From NCBI GenBank assembly GCA_009773455.1, contig WSXU01000009.1, positions 124,001 to 188,000 of the forward strand: a stretch of DNA of 64,000 bases. Reading direction: 5' to 3'. The position numbers and the translations under genes were made by a program. Of this stretch, positions 43,791-53,167 are shown one piece after another (positions within the stretch are counted from its first letter, which is position 1; every line of letters starts with the position of its first letter). Source of the DNA: Bacteroidota bacterium (lineage in GTDB: Bacteria > Bacteroidota > Bacteroidia > Bacteroidales > Lentimicrobiaceae). The notes under the pieces were generated by a model. It did not search any database and was not told where the DNA came from. It saw nothing but the letters and a program-made list of their open reading frames with translations.

Positions 43791-46700
43791 ATGGAAACGA
43801 ACAATTCTACCATCCGTACAATTATTTTTGTACTGTTGTTATTGCCCGTGATGCTTTTTGGCCAGGCCAGGATGCAGGTAATACACAACTCAGCCGATGC
43901 CGCCGCTGCACAGGTGGATGTATGGCTCAACGACCAACTGCTGATCGACAACTTCGCCTTCCGCACCGCTTCTCCGTTTATTGATGCACCGGCAGGGGTA
44001 GATTTCGATGTGATTATTCAGCCCTCAAACTCTACCGATACGACCAATGCACTTGCCAGGTTTACCTATAATCTTACCGATGGGGAAACCTATGTACTTG
44101 TTGCCAATGGCATTATTGTTCCGACAGGTTACAACCCTGCTACTCCTTTCGACATCCATGTATATGCCATGGGTCGCGAAACAGCTACCAATTCTTCAAA
44201 CTCTGATGTACTTGTATTCCACGGCTCAACCGATGCCCCTGTGGTAGATGTTGTTGAAACAGGTGTTGGCGCAGGCACCATTGTTGACAATCTCGCATAC
44301 GGCAATTTTGCCGGTTATCTTGAACTTCCGACCGACGACTATGTGCTGGCCATCCGTGATGAAACCGGTACTGTGACTGTAGCCATGTACCAGGCTCCGC
44401 TTGAAACACTTGGTCTGAATGGCGCTGCCATGTCAGTGGTGGCTTCAGGGTTCCTCAATCCTGCCGCCAACAACAACGGACCCGCGTTCGGTCTTTTTGT
44501 TGCCCTGCCGGCAGGTGGCGCTCTTGTTGAACTCCCGGTTTACACGCCAATGGCCCGCCTCCAGGTCATTCACAACTCAGCCGATGCCGCCGCTGCACAG
44601 GTGGATGTATGGCTCAACGACCAACTGCTGATCGACAACTTTGCCTTCCGCACCGCTTCTCCGTTTATTGATGCTCCGGCAGGGGTAGATTTCGACGTGG
44701 TGATTCAACCAGCAAATTCTACAGATACGACCAATGCGCTTGCCAGGTTTACCTATAACCTTATGGATGGAGAAACCTATGTACTTGTTGCCAATGGCAT
44801 TGTTGTTCCGACAGGTTATAACCCTGCAACCCCTTTTGATATCTATGTATATGCCATGGGTCGCGAAGCAGCCTCTAATCCGGCAAACTCTGATGTACTT
44901 GTATTCCATGGTTCAACCGATGCACCCACTGTTGATGTCGTAGAAACCGGTGTTGGTGCAGGTACCATTGTTGATAACCTCTCATACGGCAATTTCGCCG
45001 GCTATCTGGAACTTCCGACCGACGACTATGTGCTGGCCATCCGTGATGAAACCGGTACGGTTACCGTTGCCATGTACCAGGCTCCGCTTGAAACACTTGG
45101 TCTGAATGGTGCTGCCATGGCAGTGGTGGCTTCAGGTTTCCTCAATCCTGCCGTCAACAACAACGGACCTGCTTTCGGTCTTTTTGTTGCATTGCCTGCC
45201 GGTGGCGCTCTTGTTGAACTCCCGGTTTATACTCCAATGGCCCGTCTGCAGGTCATCCACAACTCAGCCGATGCAGCCGCAGCTCAGGTTGATGTCTGGT
45301 TAAACGACCAGCTGCTGCTCGACAACTTTGCTTTCCGCACCGCTTCTCCGTTTATTGATGCACCGGCAGGGGTAGATTTCGACGTGGTGATTCAACCAGC
45401 AAATTCTACAGATACGACCAATGCGCTTGCCAGGTTTACCTATAACCTCATGGATGGCGAAACCTACGTGCTGGTAGCCAATGGCATTGTTGTTCCTACA
45501 GGATACAACCCTGCTACACCATTCGATATCTATGTATATGCCATGGGTCGCGAAACAGCTACCAATTCTTCAAACTCTGATGTTCTTGTATTCCACGGCT
45601 CAACCGATGCCCCAGTGGTAGATGTTGTTGAAACAGGCGTTGGCGCAGGTACCATTGTTGATAACCTCTCATACGGCAATTTCGCCGGCTATCTTGAACT
45701 TCCGACAGACGACTATGTGCTGGCCATCCGTGATGAAACCGGTACGGTCACCGTTGCCATGTATCAGGCTCCGCTAGAAACGCTTGGCCTGAATGGTGCT
45801 GCCATGGCAGTGGTGGCTTCAGGGTTCCTTAATCCTGTTGCCAACAACAACGGACCTGCTTTCGGTCTTTTTGTTGCCCTGCCGGCCGGTGGTGCATTGG
45901 TAGAATTACCGGTTTTCACCCCTCCTGATGCGAGGGTTCAGGTGATACATAATTCAGCTGATGCAGCAGCTCAGGTTGTGGATGTATGGTTAAATGATCA
46001 GTTACTCCTCGACAACTTTGCCTTCCGCACTGCTTCGCCTTTTATTGATGCGCCTGCAGAAAGGGACATAGACATTGTAATTCAGCCCTCGAACAGTACC
46101 GACACCATCAATGCACTTGCAAAATATACTTACAATCTTGAAGCCAACAGTAAATATATACTTGTCGCCAATGGCATTGTGAGCAATTCAGGTTATTCAC
46201 CGGTTCAGTCTTTTAATATCTATGTATATAACATGGCCCGTGAAGAAGCTTCAAATGGAAGCAATACTGATGTACTTGTATTTCATGGATCCACCGATGC
46301 ACCTGTTGTAGATGTAGTTGAAGTTTATGCAGGAGCCGGAACCATTGTAAATAACCTTGATTATGGACAGTTCGCCGGATACCTTGAATTGCCGACAGCC
46401 TTTTATCAACTGGATATCAGGAATGAAGCCGGTGATGTAACGGTAGCCACTTTCAACGCTCCTTTGGCAGACCTTGGTTTACAGGGTCAGGCTATCTCGG
46501 TTCTTGCTTCAAGGGAACAACAGCAATGGCGCTGCCTTTGGCCTTTACGCAGTTTTGGCTTCCGGCGGTGCTTTTGTTCCACTCGGCAACACCACAGGCA
46601 TCGATGACAATGTTCTTAACAAAGCAGGCTTTTCGGTTTATCCCAATCCCGCACAGGCAGAACTAAACATCGGCTATACGCTTGAATCGGCATCGGATGT

Positions 46701-46878
46701 CAGTTATCAGATAACCTCCGCAACCGGTAAAATAGTCCGCTCGGTTGTTCTAGGCAATCAGGCTGACAAACAACACAATGAGAAAATCAATATTTCAAAT
46801 CTTCCTTCCGGTCTCTATTTTGTAACTCTTTTGGCCGGCAATTCTCGCATTACTTCAAAAATACAGGTTGTCAATTAA
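43791..46878 (+). CDS. T9SS-exported four-repeat DUF4397 protein, reading frame broken near 46511
   Basis: A secreted repeat protein of about 1028 residues if the frame is restored. A signal peptide (about 1-25, ending LFGQA) is followed by four units of about 229 residues. Each unit has two related DUF4397-type halves, beginning VIHNSADA and VFHGSTDA. A T9SS type A sorting tail follows, from about 46630 (FSVYPNPAQAELNIGY) to the end. The first frame runs to a stop at 46605-46607. The second frame carries the rest of repeat 4 and the tail. Removing one A at 46511-46512 joins them as A-S-G-N-N-S-N-G. Either a real frameshift that strands the sorting tail, or a sequencing error in this repeat-rich gene. 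Confidence 0.85.
43866..46580 (+). repeat. Four tandem ~687-base repeats
   Basis: Repeat starts are at about 43866, 44553, 45240 and 45930. Units 1-3 are nearly identical at DNA level over long stretches, for example the segment coding DDYVLAIRDETGTVTVAMYQ in all three. Unit 4 has diverged and is shorter near its end. Recent duplication or gene conversion among units 1-3 is likely. Confidence 0.9.
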
Positions 46879-46909
46879 TTTGGTTTAGTTTAAATTGCTC
46901 AACTTGAAT

Positions 46910-46948
46910 GGGGCTGTTCCACTTTTGGAGCAGCCCTTGCTTTTTTTC
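46910..46948 (+). terminator. Terminator of the DUF4397 gene
   Basis: GGGCTG.TCC at 46911-46920 pairs with GGA.CAGCCC at 46927-46936 with one mismatch, followed by TTGCTTTTTTT. It lies 31 bases after the tail-frame stop, which supports that the tail frame is the true gene end. Confidence 0.7.
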
Positions 46949-46959
46949 GCATAAGCTAC

Positions 46960-47481
46960 TTAAAACAATTGTCTGGCTTCAGTTTTCAGAAACTCGAGTG
47001 CTTTATTCAGGCTTGAATTCTCATTCATCATTTCGGCCTGAAAAAGCAGCTGGGCCAGATCGGTCGCAGTGGCTCCCTGTTCCAGCTTTTCTGCTGCTGA
47101 ATTTATCTCAGAAATCACCGATTCGCGGGCATTTTTTATCAAAGACCATGCATTTGATGATATGTACAGCTGCTGTGATAGATTATGATCAAATTCCTGC
47201 CGAATATTGCTTACCAGCGAATTTTGCAATTCCGATGCAGTTGTACCCGGAAGGACATTTCTCATAATCAGTTGGGAAGGCATCATTCTCTCGAGGAGCA
47301 AAACCATTCTCTCATATGCCTGCAACCTTACCGGGGTTACCAAACGCATCCGCTCAGCCAGATTTTCCCTTTCATATTTCTGCTTGTCAAGTAAATTATA
47401 GTGTCGTATGATAAAAAACACTGCAGTGCCAGTCATCAGAGCCGGCAACATTATGAGCAAAACATCACGAAATAATTCCAT
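46960..47481 (-). CDS. Conserved-type hypothetical protein with N-terminal membrane helix
   Basis: A 173-residue protein with a single membrane helix at about 5-27 (VLLIMLPALMTGTAVFFII), followed by a charged region and long amphipathic helices, probably a coiled coil, facing the cytoplasm. I do not recognise a family by motif. The form is that of a widespread Bacteroidota unknown protein. It is divergent from the aminotransferase gene with about 140 bases between starts. No function is proposed. Confidence 0.7.
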   Translation of the reverse strand: MELFRDVLLIMLPALMTGTAVFFIIRHYNLLDKQKYERENLAERMRLVTPVRLQAYERMVLLLERMMPSQLIMRNVLPGTTASELQNSLVSNIRQEFDHNLSQQLYISSNAWSLIKNARESVISEINSAAEKLEQGATATDLAQLLFQAEMMNENSSLNKALEFLKTEARQLF

Positions 47482-47548
47482 TAGATACGGGATTGGTTTA
47501 ATTCAGTACAAAGGTCGCATTTTTTCAATTTTTTCCTTCCTAAAATGC

Positions 47549-47580
47549 TTGTTTCCCGAAATTTAATTTCGTTAAATTTG
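47549..47580 (+). promoter_or_regulatory. Promoter of the aminotransferase gene
   Basis: TTG at 47549-47551 and TAAATTTG at 47573-47580 are 21 bases apart, matching the Bacteroidota consensus. The in-frame upstream extension of the gene starts before this promoter, so ATG 47623 is the start. Confidence 0.65.
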
Positions 47581-47622
47581 TCCCGGCTCTATATTACCGG
47601 CTTTACCTCAATCTTAAGACAC

Positions 47623-48825
47623 ATGAATATACTATCTGACAGAATTACAAGACTATCTGAATCGGAGACCCTTGCAATGACAAGGCGCAGCAGAGAACTG
47701 AAAGAACAGGGTTTTGATGTTATCAATCTCAGCATCGGGCAACCCGATTACAACACCCCTGAATATATAAAAGAAGCTGCCAGGGAAGCACTTGACCAGA
47801 ATTTCACTTTCTATCCTCCTGTGAACGGGTATCCGGATCTGAGAAAGGCCATTGTTGCAAAGCTGAAAAGGGACAACGGCCTGGATTATAGTCCTGAACA
47901 GATCGTAGTTTCGACCGGAGCAAAACAGGCCCTTGCGAATACCATGCTGAGCCTGGTTAATCCCGGGGATGATGTCATTGTCCCGGCCCCCTACTGGGTA
48001 TCTTACAGGGAGATTGTGAAACTCGCCGAAGGAAACTCCATTGTGATTTCAGCAGGTGTAGATACAGATTTCAAAGTAACACCTGCCCAGGTTGAAGCAG
48101 CCATTACACCACGAACCAAGGTTTTTATTTTCAGCAGTCCCTGCAATCCGACCGGCTCCGTTTATTCAAGGGAAGAACTTGCCGGTCTGGCAGCTGTATT
48201 TGAAAGGCATCCGGGCATTTTCATCATCTCTGACGAGATTTATGAACTGATCAACTTCAAAGGCAAACATGAATCTATCGCCCAGTTTGAATCAATCAGA
48301 AACCGGGTAATTATTATAAATGGTGTATCCAAAGGATTTGCCATGACCGGATGGCGTTTGGGTTATTGTGTGGCTGCACCTGAAATTGCAAAAGCCTGCG
48401 ATAAGATTCAGGGTCAGTTTACCTCAGGCGCATGCAGCATTTCGCAAAAGGCAGCCATTGCCGCTGTTTTAACCAATCCGGAAGAATCGGATGAATTGAA
48501 GGAGATGATTGCCACCTTTAAAAGAAGGCGTGATCTTTTCCTCGGGCTGATCAATGATATTCCGGGATTTGTTACCAATGTACCCGATGGAGCCTTTTAT
48601 TTCTTTCCTGAAGTAAACTGGTATTTCGGTAAGAAGACCGGCGATATTGTTATCAATAACAGCACCGACCTCTGCAACTACCTACTCGACCATGCCCATG
48701 TAGCACTGGTCCCGGGGGAAGCATTCGGAAATCCCGATTGTATCCGGCTGTCATATGCCACCTCAGATAAAGAACTGATCGAGGCAGCCTGGCGAATCAA
48801 GGAAACACTTGCAAAACTTAAATAA
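47623..48825 (+). CDS. aspC: Aspartate-type pyridoxal-phosphate aminotransferase (class I)
   Basis: Transfers amino groups between aspartate (or a similar amino acid) and 2-oxoglutarate. A 400-residue class I/II aminotransferase of the Ib group. The PLP lysine is Lys237 in VSKGFAMTGWRLGY; Asn175 lies in CNPTG, Asp204 in SDEIYE, and Arg245 binds the phosphate side. The C-terminal substrate-carboxylate Arg is in CIRLSYA. Length and the NLSIGQPDYNTP start are typical. Specificity for Asp versus aromatic substrates is inferred only. It is monocistronic with its own promoter and terminator. Confidence 0.93.
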   Translation: MNILSDRITRLSESETLAMTRRSRELKEQGFDVINLSIGQPDYNTPEYIKEAAREALDQNFTFYPPVNGYPDLRKAIVAKLKRDNGLDYSPEQIVVSTGAKQALANTMLSLVNPGDDVIVPAPYWVSYREIVKLAEGNSIVISAGVDTDFKVTPAQVEAAITPRTKVFIFSSPCNPTGSVYSREELAGLAAVFERHPGIFIISDEIYELINFKGKHESIAQFESIRNRVIIINGVSKGFAMTGWRLGYCVAAPEIAKACDKIQGQFTSGACSISQKAAIAAVLTNPEESDELKEMIATFKRRRDLFLGLINDIPGFVTNVPDGAFYFFPEVNWYFGKKTGDIVINNSTDLCNYLLDHAHVALVPGEAFGNPDCIRLSYATSDKELIEAAWRIKETLAKLK

Positions 48826-48826
48826 T

Positions 48827-48856
48827 AAAAAATCCCCGGAAACGGGGATTTTTTTT
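48827..48856 (+). terminator. Terminator of the aminotransferase gene
   Basis: AAAAATCCCCG pairs with CGGGGATTTTT around a GAAA loop, with a T run to 48856. A-runs on the opposite side could also stop the converging PiT transcript. Confidence 0.85.
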
Positions 48857-48910
48857 ATCATCATTTTTGAATGAAATTACCTTTTAAACCGGGCCAATTG
48901 TAAGATCTGA

Positions 48911-49951
48911 CTATAGAAATCCAAACCTGTCGGCAATGAAAATGAGCAGGAGTGTCAGTGTAAAAGCTATGATCGGGGCAATGAGCCACATCAGGAAGAA
49001 CCGTCTTACTTCTGTTTTTTTAAAAATATTTTTGGTCCCGAGTTTGGCTACCCCAACCCCCAGAATGGCTGCAACGTTGAGCTGAACCAGCGAAGTAGGT
49101 ATTCCCTTGGTAACAGAAGCCAACAACAGGAGACTTGCCGAAACAAATGCGATGATCACAGCTTCGATCTTCCCGAAAAGCACAATTTCCTTTCCGGTAT
49201 TCGCCAGAATCTTATTTCCGAAAATTGAACTGCCGATCGCAAAACTTGGCGCAACCATGAGGGTGGAAAGAATCATTATCAGAAGAAAATTCTTATCCCC
49301 GGAAATATTGAGTTCATTGGCGGTCATCGATGCAATGGGCCCTGCTGCATTGGCAACATTGTTTGACCCTATTGAGAAGGCAACATACAGTGACATTATA
49401 ATGATCAGGGCATCAAGTACCGGCTTTTTATTGACATTGCTTGATCTCGAGATGGTCAAACCCCGCTTGCGCATTGGTTTGTAGATATACTTCCCAAAAA
49501 AAAGGCTGATAAAAAAAGCAATTACAGGCAGGATAAACCAGGCAGGTATTACTTCAACAAACAGTTTATGTGTATTAACCTGATCAAAATAGAGTGCCGG
49601 TGCAATCACTGCCATCACGGTAGACTGACTGGTTGACTGAGGAATACCAAACAAATTGGCTATAAGCAGTGATACGGCAACTGAAAAAAGGATGATGGAG
49701 ACAACAGGAATGGTCAATAAATCGGGATTGATCAGTTCCTTGCCAACTGTTGTTGCTGTAGCTTTTCCGGCAATGATGGCTCCAAGAAAAACCATGATTC
49801 CGAAAAGACCCGGAATAAGACTTTTCCTCACAACATTAGCACCGTAGGCAGCCGAGAATGACGGACCTGTTCCGCTCCCACCCATTGTAATGGCAAGCAG
49901 CATTGCAATGATAAAAGGAATCAGCAGGTGAAGAAACAAGGGTGAAACCAT
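48911..49951 (-). CDS. PiT-family inorganic anion transporter (phosphate or sulfate)
   Basis: A 346-residue membrane carrier with about ten helices in two inverted repeats. The second repeat keeps the family signature GSNNVANAAGPI; the first has a diverged form MGGSGTGPSFSAAYG. Length is that of short bacterial PiT proteins. Diverged first motifs also occur in the CysP-type sulfate branch, so phosphate transport is likely but not proven. A minus-strand TAAATTTG (50001-50008) with TTTG (50030-50033) at 21 bases is a full promoter. Confidence 0.85.
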   Translation of the reverse strand: MVSPLFLHLLIPFIIAMLLAITMGGSGTGPSFSAAYGANVVRKSLIPGLFGIMVFLGAIIAGKATATTVGKELINPDLLTIPVVSIILFSVAVSLLIANLFGIPQSTSQSTVMAVIAPALYFDQVNTHKLFVEVIPAWFILPVIAFFISLFFGKYIYKPMRKRGLTISRSSNVNKKPVLDALIIIMSLYVAFSIGSNNVANAAGPIASMTANELNISGDKNFLLIMILSTLMVAPSFAIGSSIFGNKILANTGKEIVLFGKIEAVIIAFVSASLLLLASVTKGIPTSLVQLNVAAILGVGVAKLGTKNIFKKTEVRRFFLMWLIAPIIAFTLTLLLIFIADRFGFL

Positions 49952-50306
49952 ATTATGCCAGCGGATCAGCTTTACACATATCTACATTCTTTTATGTCTG
50001 CAAATTTAATCTAGTTTGTGAAAGAAATTCAAAAATTAAGGATTCTGCTGAAATTTCTCATGTGCCCGAACCAAGCATGAATGATTTGATTACGGGAGTA
50101 TGACCTTGCCAGGTATGAATACCATTTTGACATAGCAGATACAACCCGGTTTGAACTTATTCAGTTTAATCAGCAAACAGGCTTTCCAAAGCCAATGTTT
50201 ATTAACTTTGTACCAAATAACGATTACTTATCTGCAATTCAGGAATAAAACAAATAGCGGATTTTAAAGTAACAGGCTGATTACTGCTGTACTTTTAAAA
50301 AATGTA
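49952..50306. promoter_or_regulatory. Divergent PiT/UDP-sugar dehydrogenase promoter region
   Basis: A 355-base gap. Minus strand: TAAATTTG at 50001-50008 and TTTG at 50030-50033 for the PiT gene. Plus strand: TAACTTTG at 50203-50210 for the gene at 50307, leaving a leader of about 90 bases. Nothing else was recognised. Confidence 0.55.
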
Positions 50307-51278
50307 ATGATGACTTACACGAATAACGGGATTTCAAATTTTGCCCTGATCGGAGCAGCCGGATATATTGCCCCCCGGCATATGAAAGCGATTAAAGAAA
50401 CCGGGAACAGACTGATAACAGCCCTTGACAAATACGACGGAGTCGGAATCATTGACAGTTACTTTCCTGAGGCAGACTTTTTCACTGAGCCTGAGCGCTT
50501 CGACCGGCACCTGGACAAACTTCGCCGCAAAGGAGATCATAAGATAGATTTTGTAAGCATCTGTTCACCCAACTATCTGCATGATGCCCACATCAGGCTC
50601 GCACTCCGGAACGGAGCAGATGCCATCTGTGAAAAGCCACTGGTACTGAATCCCTGGAATGTAGACGCACTGGCCGAAATTGAGAAAGAAACCGGTAAGC
50701 AGATTTACACCATTCTTCAGCTACGTCTTCACCCTGCCATTATCGCGTTGAAGCAAAGGATAGAAAACGGACCGGAAGATAAAATCTACGACATCGATCT
50801 GAGCTATATCACCAGCCGCGGGCGCTGGTATTTCATTTCATGGAAAGGTGAAAAGGAGAAATCGGGAGGTATTGCCACCAACATCGGTGTACATTTCTTT
50901 GATATGCTTTCCTGGATTTTCGGGGAGGTCGTAGATAACAAGGTCAACATTCTTGAACATGACAAAGCTGCCGGTTATCTGCAGCTGAAAAAAGCCAGGG
51001 TGAGGTGGTTTCTGAGTATCAATGAAGCAACACTGCCCGGAACAGTCAAAGACGCCGGGAAAAGGACTTTCAGATCGCTTACCATCGAAGGTGAAGAATT
51101 TGAGTTCAGCGAAGGGTTTACCGACCTGCATACCCGATCGTATGAAGACATCCTGGCAGGAGGAGGTTTTGGCCTTTCAGATGCCAGGCAAAGCATAGAA
51201 ACAGTGTTTAATATCAGGAATGCCCAACCGGCAGGTCTCACAGGAGATTACCATCCATTTTTAAAAACACTTTATTAA
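50307..51278 (+). CDS. wbpB: Gfo/Idh/MocA oxidoreductase, WbpB/WlbA type
   Basis: Probable UDP-N-acetyl-2-amino-2-deoxyglucuronate 3-dehydrogenase, which oxidises UDP-GlcNAcA at C3 with NAD+. The 323-residue protein has the Rossmann motif GAAGYIAPRH at about 16-25 and the catalytic EKPL at 109-112. It also has the WlbA-specific stretches GIIDSYFPEADFFTE and SICSPNYLHDAHIRLALR. Start ATG 50307 or the next codon. It is followed after 42 bases by the UDP-sugar 6-dehydrogenase gene that would make its substrate, so the pair forms the first two steps of diacetamido-uronic acid synthesis for surface polysaccharide. Confidence 0.88.
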   Translation: MMTYTNNGISNFALIGAAGYIAPRHMKAIKETGNRLITALDKYDGVGIIDSYFPEADFFTEPERFDRHLDKLRRKGDHKIDFVSICSPNYLHDAHIRLALRNGADAICEKPLVLNPWNVDALAEIEKETGKQIYTILQLRLHPAIIALKQRIENGPEDKIYDIDLSYITSRGRWYFISWKGEKEKSGGIATNIGVHFFDMLSWIFGEVVDNKVNILEHDKAAGYLQLKKARVRWFLSINEATLPGTVKDAGKRTFRSLTIEGEEFEFSEGFTDLHTRSYEDILAGGGFGLSDARQSIETVFNIRNAQPAGLTGDYHPFLKTLY

Positions 51279-51320
51279 CAAGGTATTAGCAAACTTTTCA
51301 GATAAACAAAACATTTTTTT

Positions 51321-52580
51321 ATGAGCGAATCAATAAATATTGGTGTCATCGGGCTCGGTTATGTTGGACTACCGCTTGCCGTTGAATTTGGTAAAAAATT
51401 TCCAGTGGTTGGTTTCGACATACACCAGCTGCGTGTAAACGAATTAAAGGCCGGTCATGACCGTACACTTGAAACATCGGATGAGGATTTGAAACTGGCT
51501 AAACTTTTAAAATACACAACCGATCTGGAGGAGATCAGGCCATGTAATTACTTTATAGTGACAGTGCCTACTCCAATTGACAAACATAAACGTCCTGATC
51601 TGACACCGTTGATCAAGGCTTCAGAATCTGTCGGAAAAGTATTGAAGAAGGGTGACATTGTAATTTATGAATCCACGGTTTACCCGGGGGCCACAGAAGA
51701 AGAATGTGTGCCTGTGCTGGAAAAATTCAGTGGATTGAAGTTCAATGTAGATTTTTATTGTGGATATTCGCCTGAACGTATTAACCCCGGCGATAAAGTC
51801 CATACAGTTACCAAAATTCTGAAGGTGACTTCAGGATCCACACCTGAAGTTGCAAAGAAAGTTGATGACCTTTATAAAAGTATTATTACTGCCGGAACCT
51901 ATATGGCATCGAGCCTGAAAGTTGCGGAAGCCGCGAAGGTTATCGAAAACTCACAACGCGACATCAACATTGCTTTCGTAAATGAGCTATCTCTGATTTT
52001 CAACAAAATAGGCATTGATACCCAGGAAGTACTTGCTGCGGCAGGAACCAAATGGAATTTTCTTAAGTTTTTCCCCGGTCTGGTAGGTGGTCATTGTATT
52101 GGTGTAGACCCGTATTACCTTACTTACAAAGCCCAGGAACTGGGGTATAATCCTGAAATCATCCTGGCCGGCAGGCGCCTGAACGACAATATGGGATTTT
52201 ATGTTGCCAACAGGGTAATAAAAAAGATGATTCAGAAAGGCCATACCATTGCCGGCAGCCGGGTACTGGTGCTGGGCATGACTTTTAAAGAAAACTGCCC
52301 CGATATCAGAAATTCCCGCGTTATTGATGTGGTGTCTGAGTTTAACGAATATTCATGTAAGGTTGACGTTTACGACCCATGGGCTGATGCCGCTGAAGTG
52401 ATGCATGAATATGGTGTTGCAATGGTTGCAAAACCGGGCACGGGATATGATGCCATCGTGCTGGCAGTGTCCCATAACGAGTTCAAAGAAATGGATATCA
52501 GATCATTCGGCAGGGATGATGCTGTTATTTTTGATATTAAAGGATTACTCGATAAATCAATAATTGACGAGAGACTATAG
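51321..52580 (+). CDS. wbpA: UDP-N-acetylhexosamine 6-dehydrogenase (WbpA/TviB type)
   Basis: Oxidises the C6 hydroxyl of a UDP-N-acetylhexosamine (GlcNAc or GalNAc) to the uronic acid in two NAD+ steps. The 419 residues have the NAD motif [10 protein letters not shown] at about 11-20, [21 protein letters not shown], and the catalytic Cys259 in [17 protein letters not shown]. The C-terminal UDP-binding domain contains [14 protein letters not shown]. TviB and WbpA/WbpO share these motifs. The WbpB-like gene before it favours UDP-GlcNAc as substrate. The operon ends in a strong terminator at 52609-52648. Confidence 0.9.
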   Translation: MSESINIGVIGLGYVGLPLAVEFGKKFPVVGFDIHQLRVNELKAGHDRTLETSDEDLKLAKLLKYTTDLEEIRPCNYFIVTVPTPIDKHKRPDLTPLIKASESVGKVLKKGDIVIYESTVYPGATEEECVPVLEKFSGLKFNVDFYCGYSPERINPGDKVHTVTKILKVTSGSTPEVAKKVDDLYKSIITAGTYMASSLKVAEAAKVIENSQRDINIAFVNELSLIFNKIGIDTQEVLAAAGTKWNFLKFFPGLVGGHCIGVDPYYLTYKAQELGYNPEIILAGRRLNDNMGFYVANRVIKKMIQKGHTIAGSRVLVLGMTFKENCPDIRNSRVIDVVSEFNEYSCKVDVYDPWADAAEVMHEYGVAMVAKPGTGYDAIVLAVSHNEFKEMDIRSFGRDDAVIFDIKGLLDKSIIDERL

Positions 52581-52608
52581 GTCTTATCTCATCAGATTGT
52601 ATCTCATC

Positions 52609-52648
52609 AAAAAAAAGTGGCCGGAATGAAAACCCGGCCACTTTTTTT
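52609..52648. terminator. Bidirectional terminator
   Basis: AAAAAAAGTGGCCGG (to 52624) pairs with CCGGCCACTTTTTTT (52634-52648). It serves the UDP-sugar dehydrogenase operon and the converging OsmC gene. Confidence 0.85.
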
Positions 52649-52668
52649 ACCCTGCCGCCAATGCATGA

Positions 52669-53058
52669 TTATCCGATCTCAGCTGTCACGGTCATGGCCG
52701 GTGGAGTGTGTAAATGGCGTTTAACTGCGCAAAGGTTCGCTGCATTGATCACAGCATCCTTATACTTTTCAGGAAATGATGAAGGCAGAAAAATACGGAT
52801 GTCGATGTTTGTAATCATATGGGTAGCCGGATCAAATTTCATATCCTGCTCCAGGTGGATACCTTCAGTCGGAATATTGCGCTGATCGCAGAAAGACCTG
52901 ACGAATATTCCGGCACAAGTGCCTAGCGATGCCAGAAAAAGATCAAACGGGGCAGGTGCCGAACCTTCACCTCCTACCCTTTCAGGTTGATCGGTTACTA
53001 TACGATGACCGTTGAATTCGGCGATTACTTTCTTTTTGCCTTCAAATGTGATTTTCAT
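52669..53058 (-). CDS. OsmC-family protein
   Basis: A 129-residue OsmC/Ohr-fold protein, a thiol-dependent peroxide reductase fold. The two conserved redox cysteines are Cys48 (LGTCAG) and Cys110 (AANLCAVKRHL). The typical APAPFDLFLASLG lead-in is present. It belongs to the YhfA/OsmC-like branch rather than clear Ohr. The substrate is unknown. It precedes the hydrogenase island but on the opposite side of a 109-base gap from the SpoIIE gene; it may share its transcript. Confidence 0.88.
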   Translation of the reverse strand: MKITFEGKKKVIAEFNGHRIVTDQPERVGGEGSAPAPFDLFLASLGTCAGIFVRSFCDQRNIPTEGIHLEQDMKFDPATHMITNIDIRIFLPSSFPEKYKDAVINAANLCAVKRHLHTPPAMTVTAEIG

Positions 53059-53167
53059 GGTATGATTGTGTTGTGGTTTCAGGATTTAATGTTTTAAGGA
53101 TAATGATTTCCGGAAACTTTAATCATGTTATCATCCCTGAAAAATCAATCCGAAACAGATATAAAAG

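Noticed and set aside
43866-46580. Tandem repeats considered as a CRISPR or satellite array
   Set aside because: The unit is 687 bases, in frame and coding throughout; it is a protein repeat.
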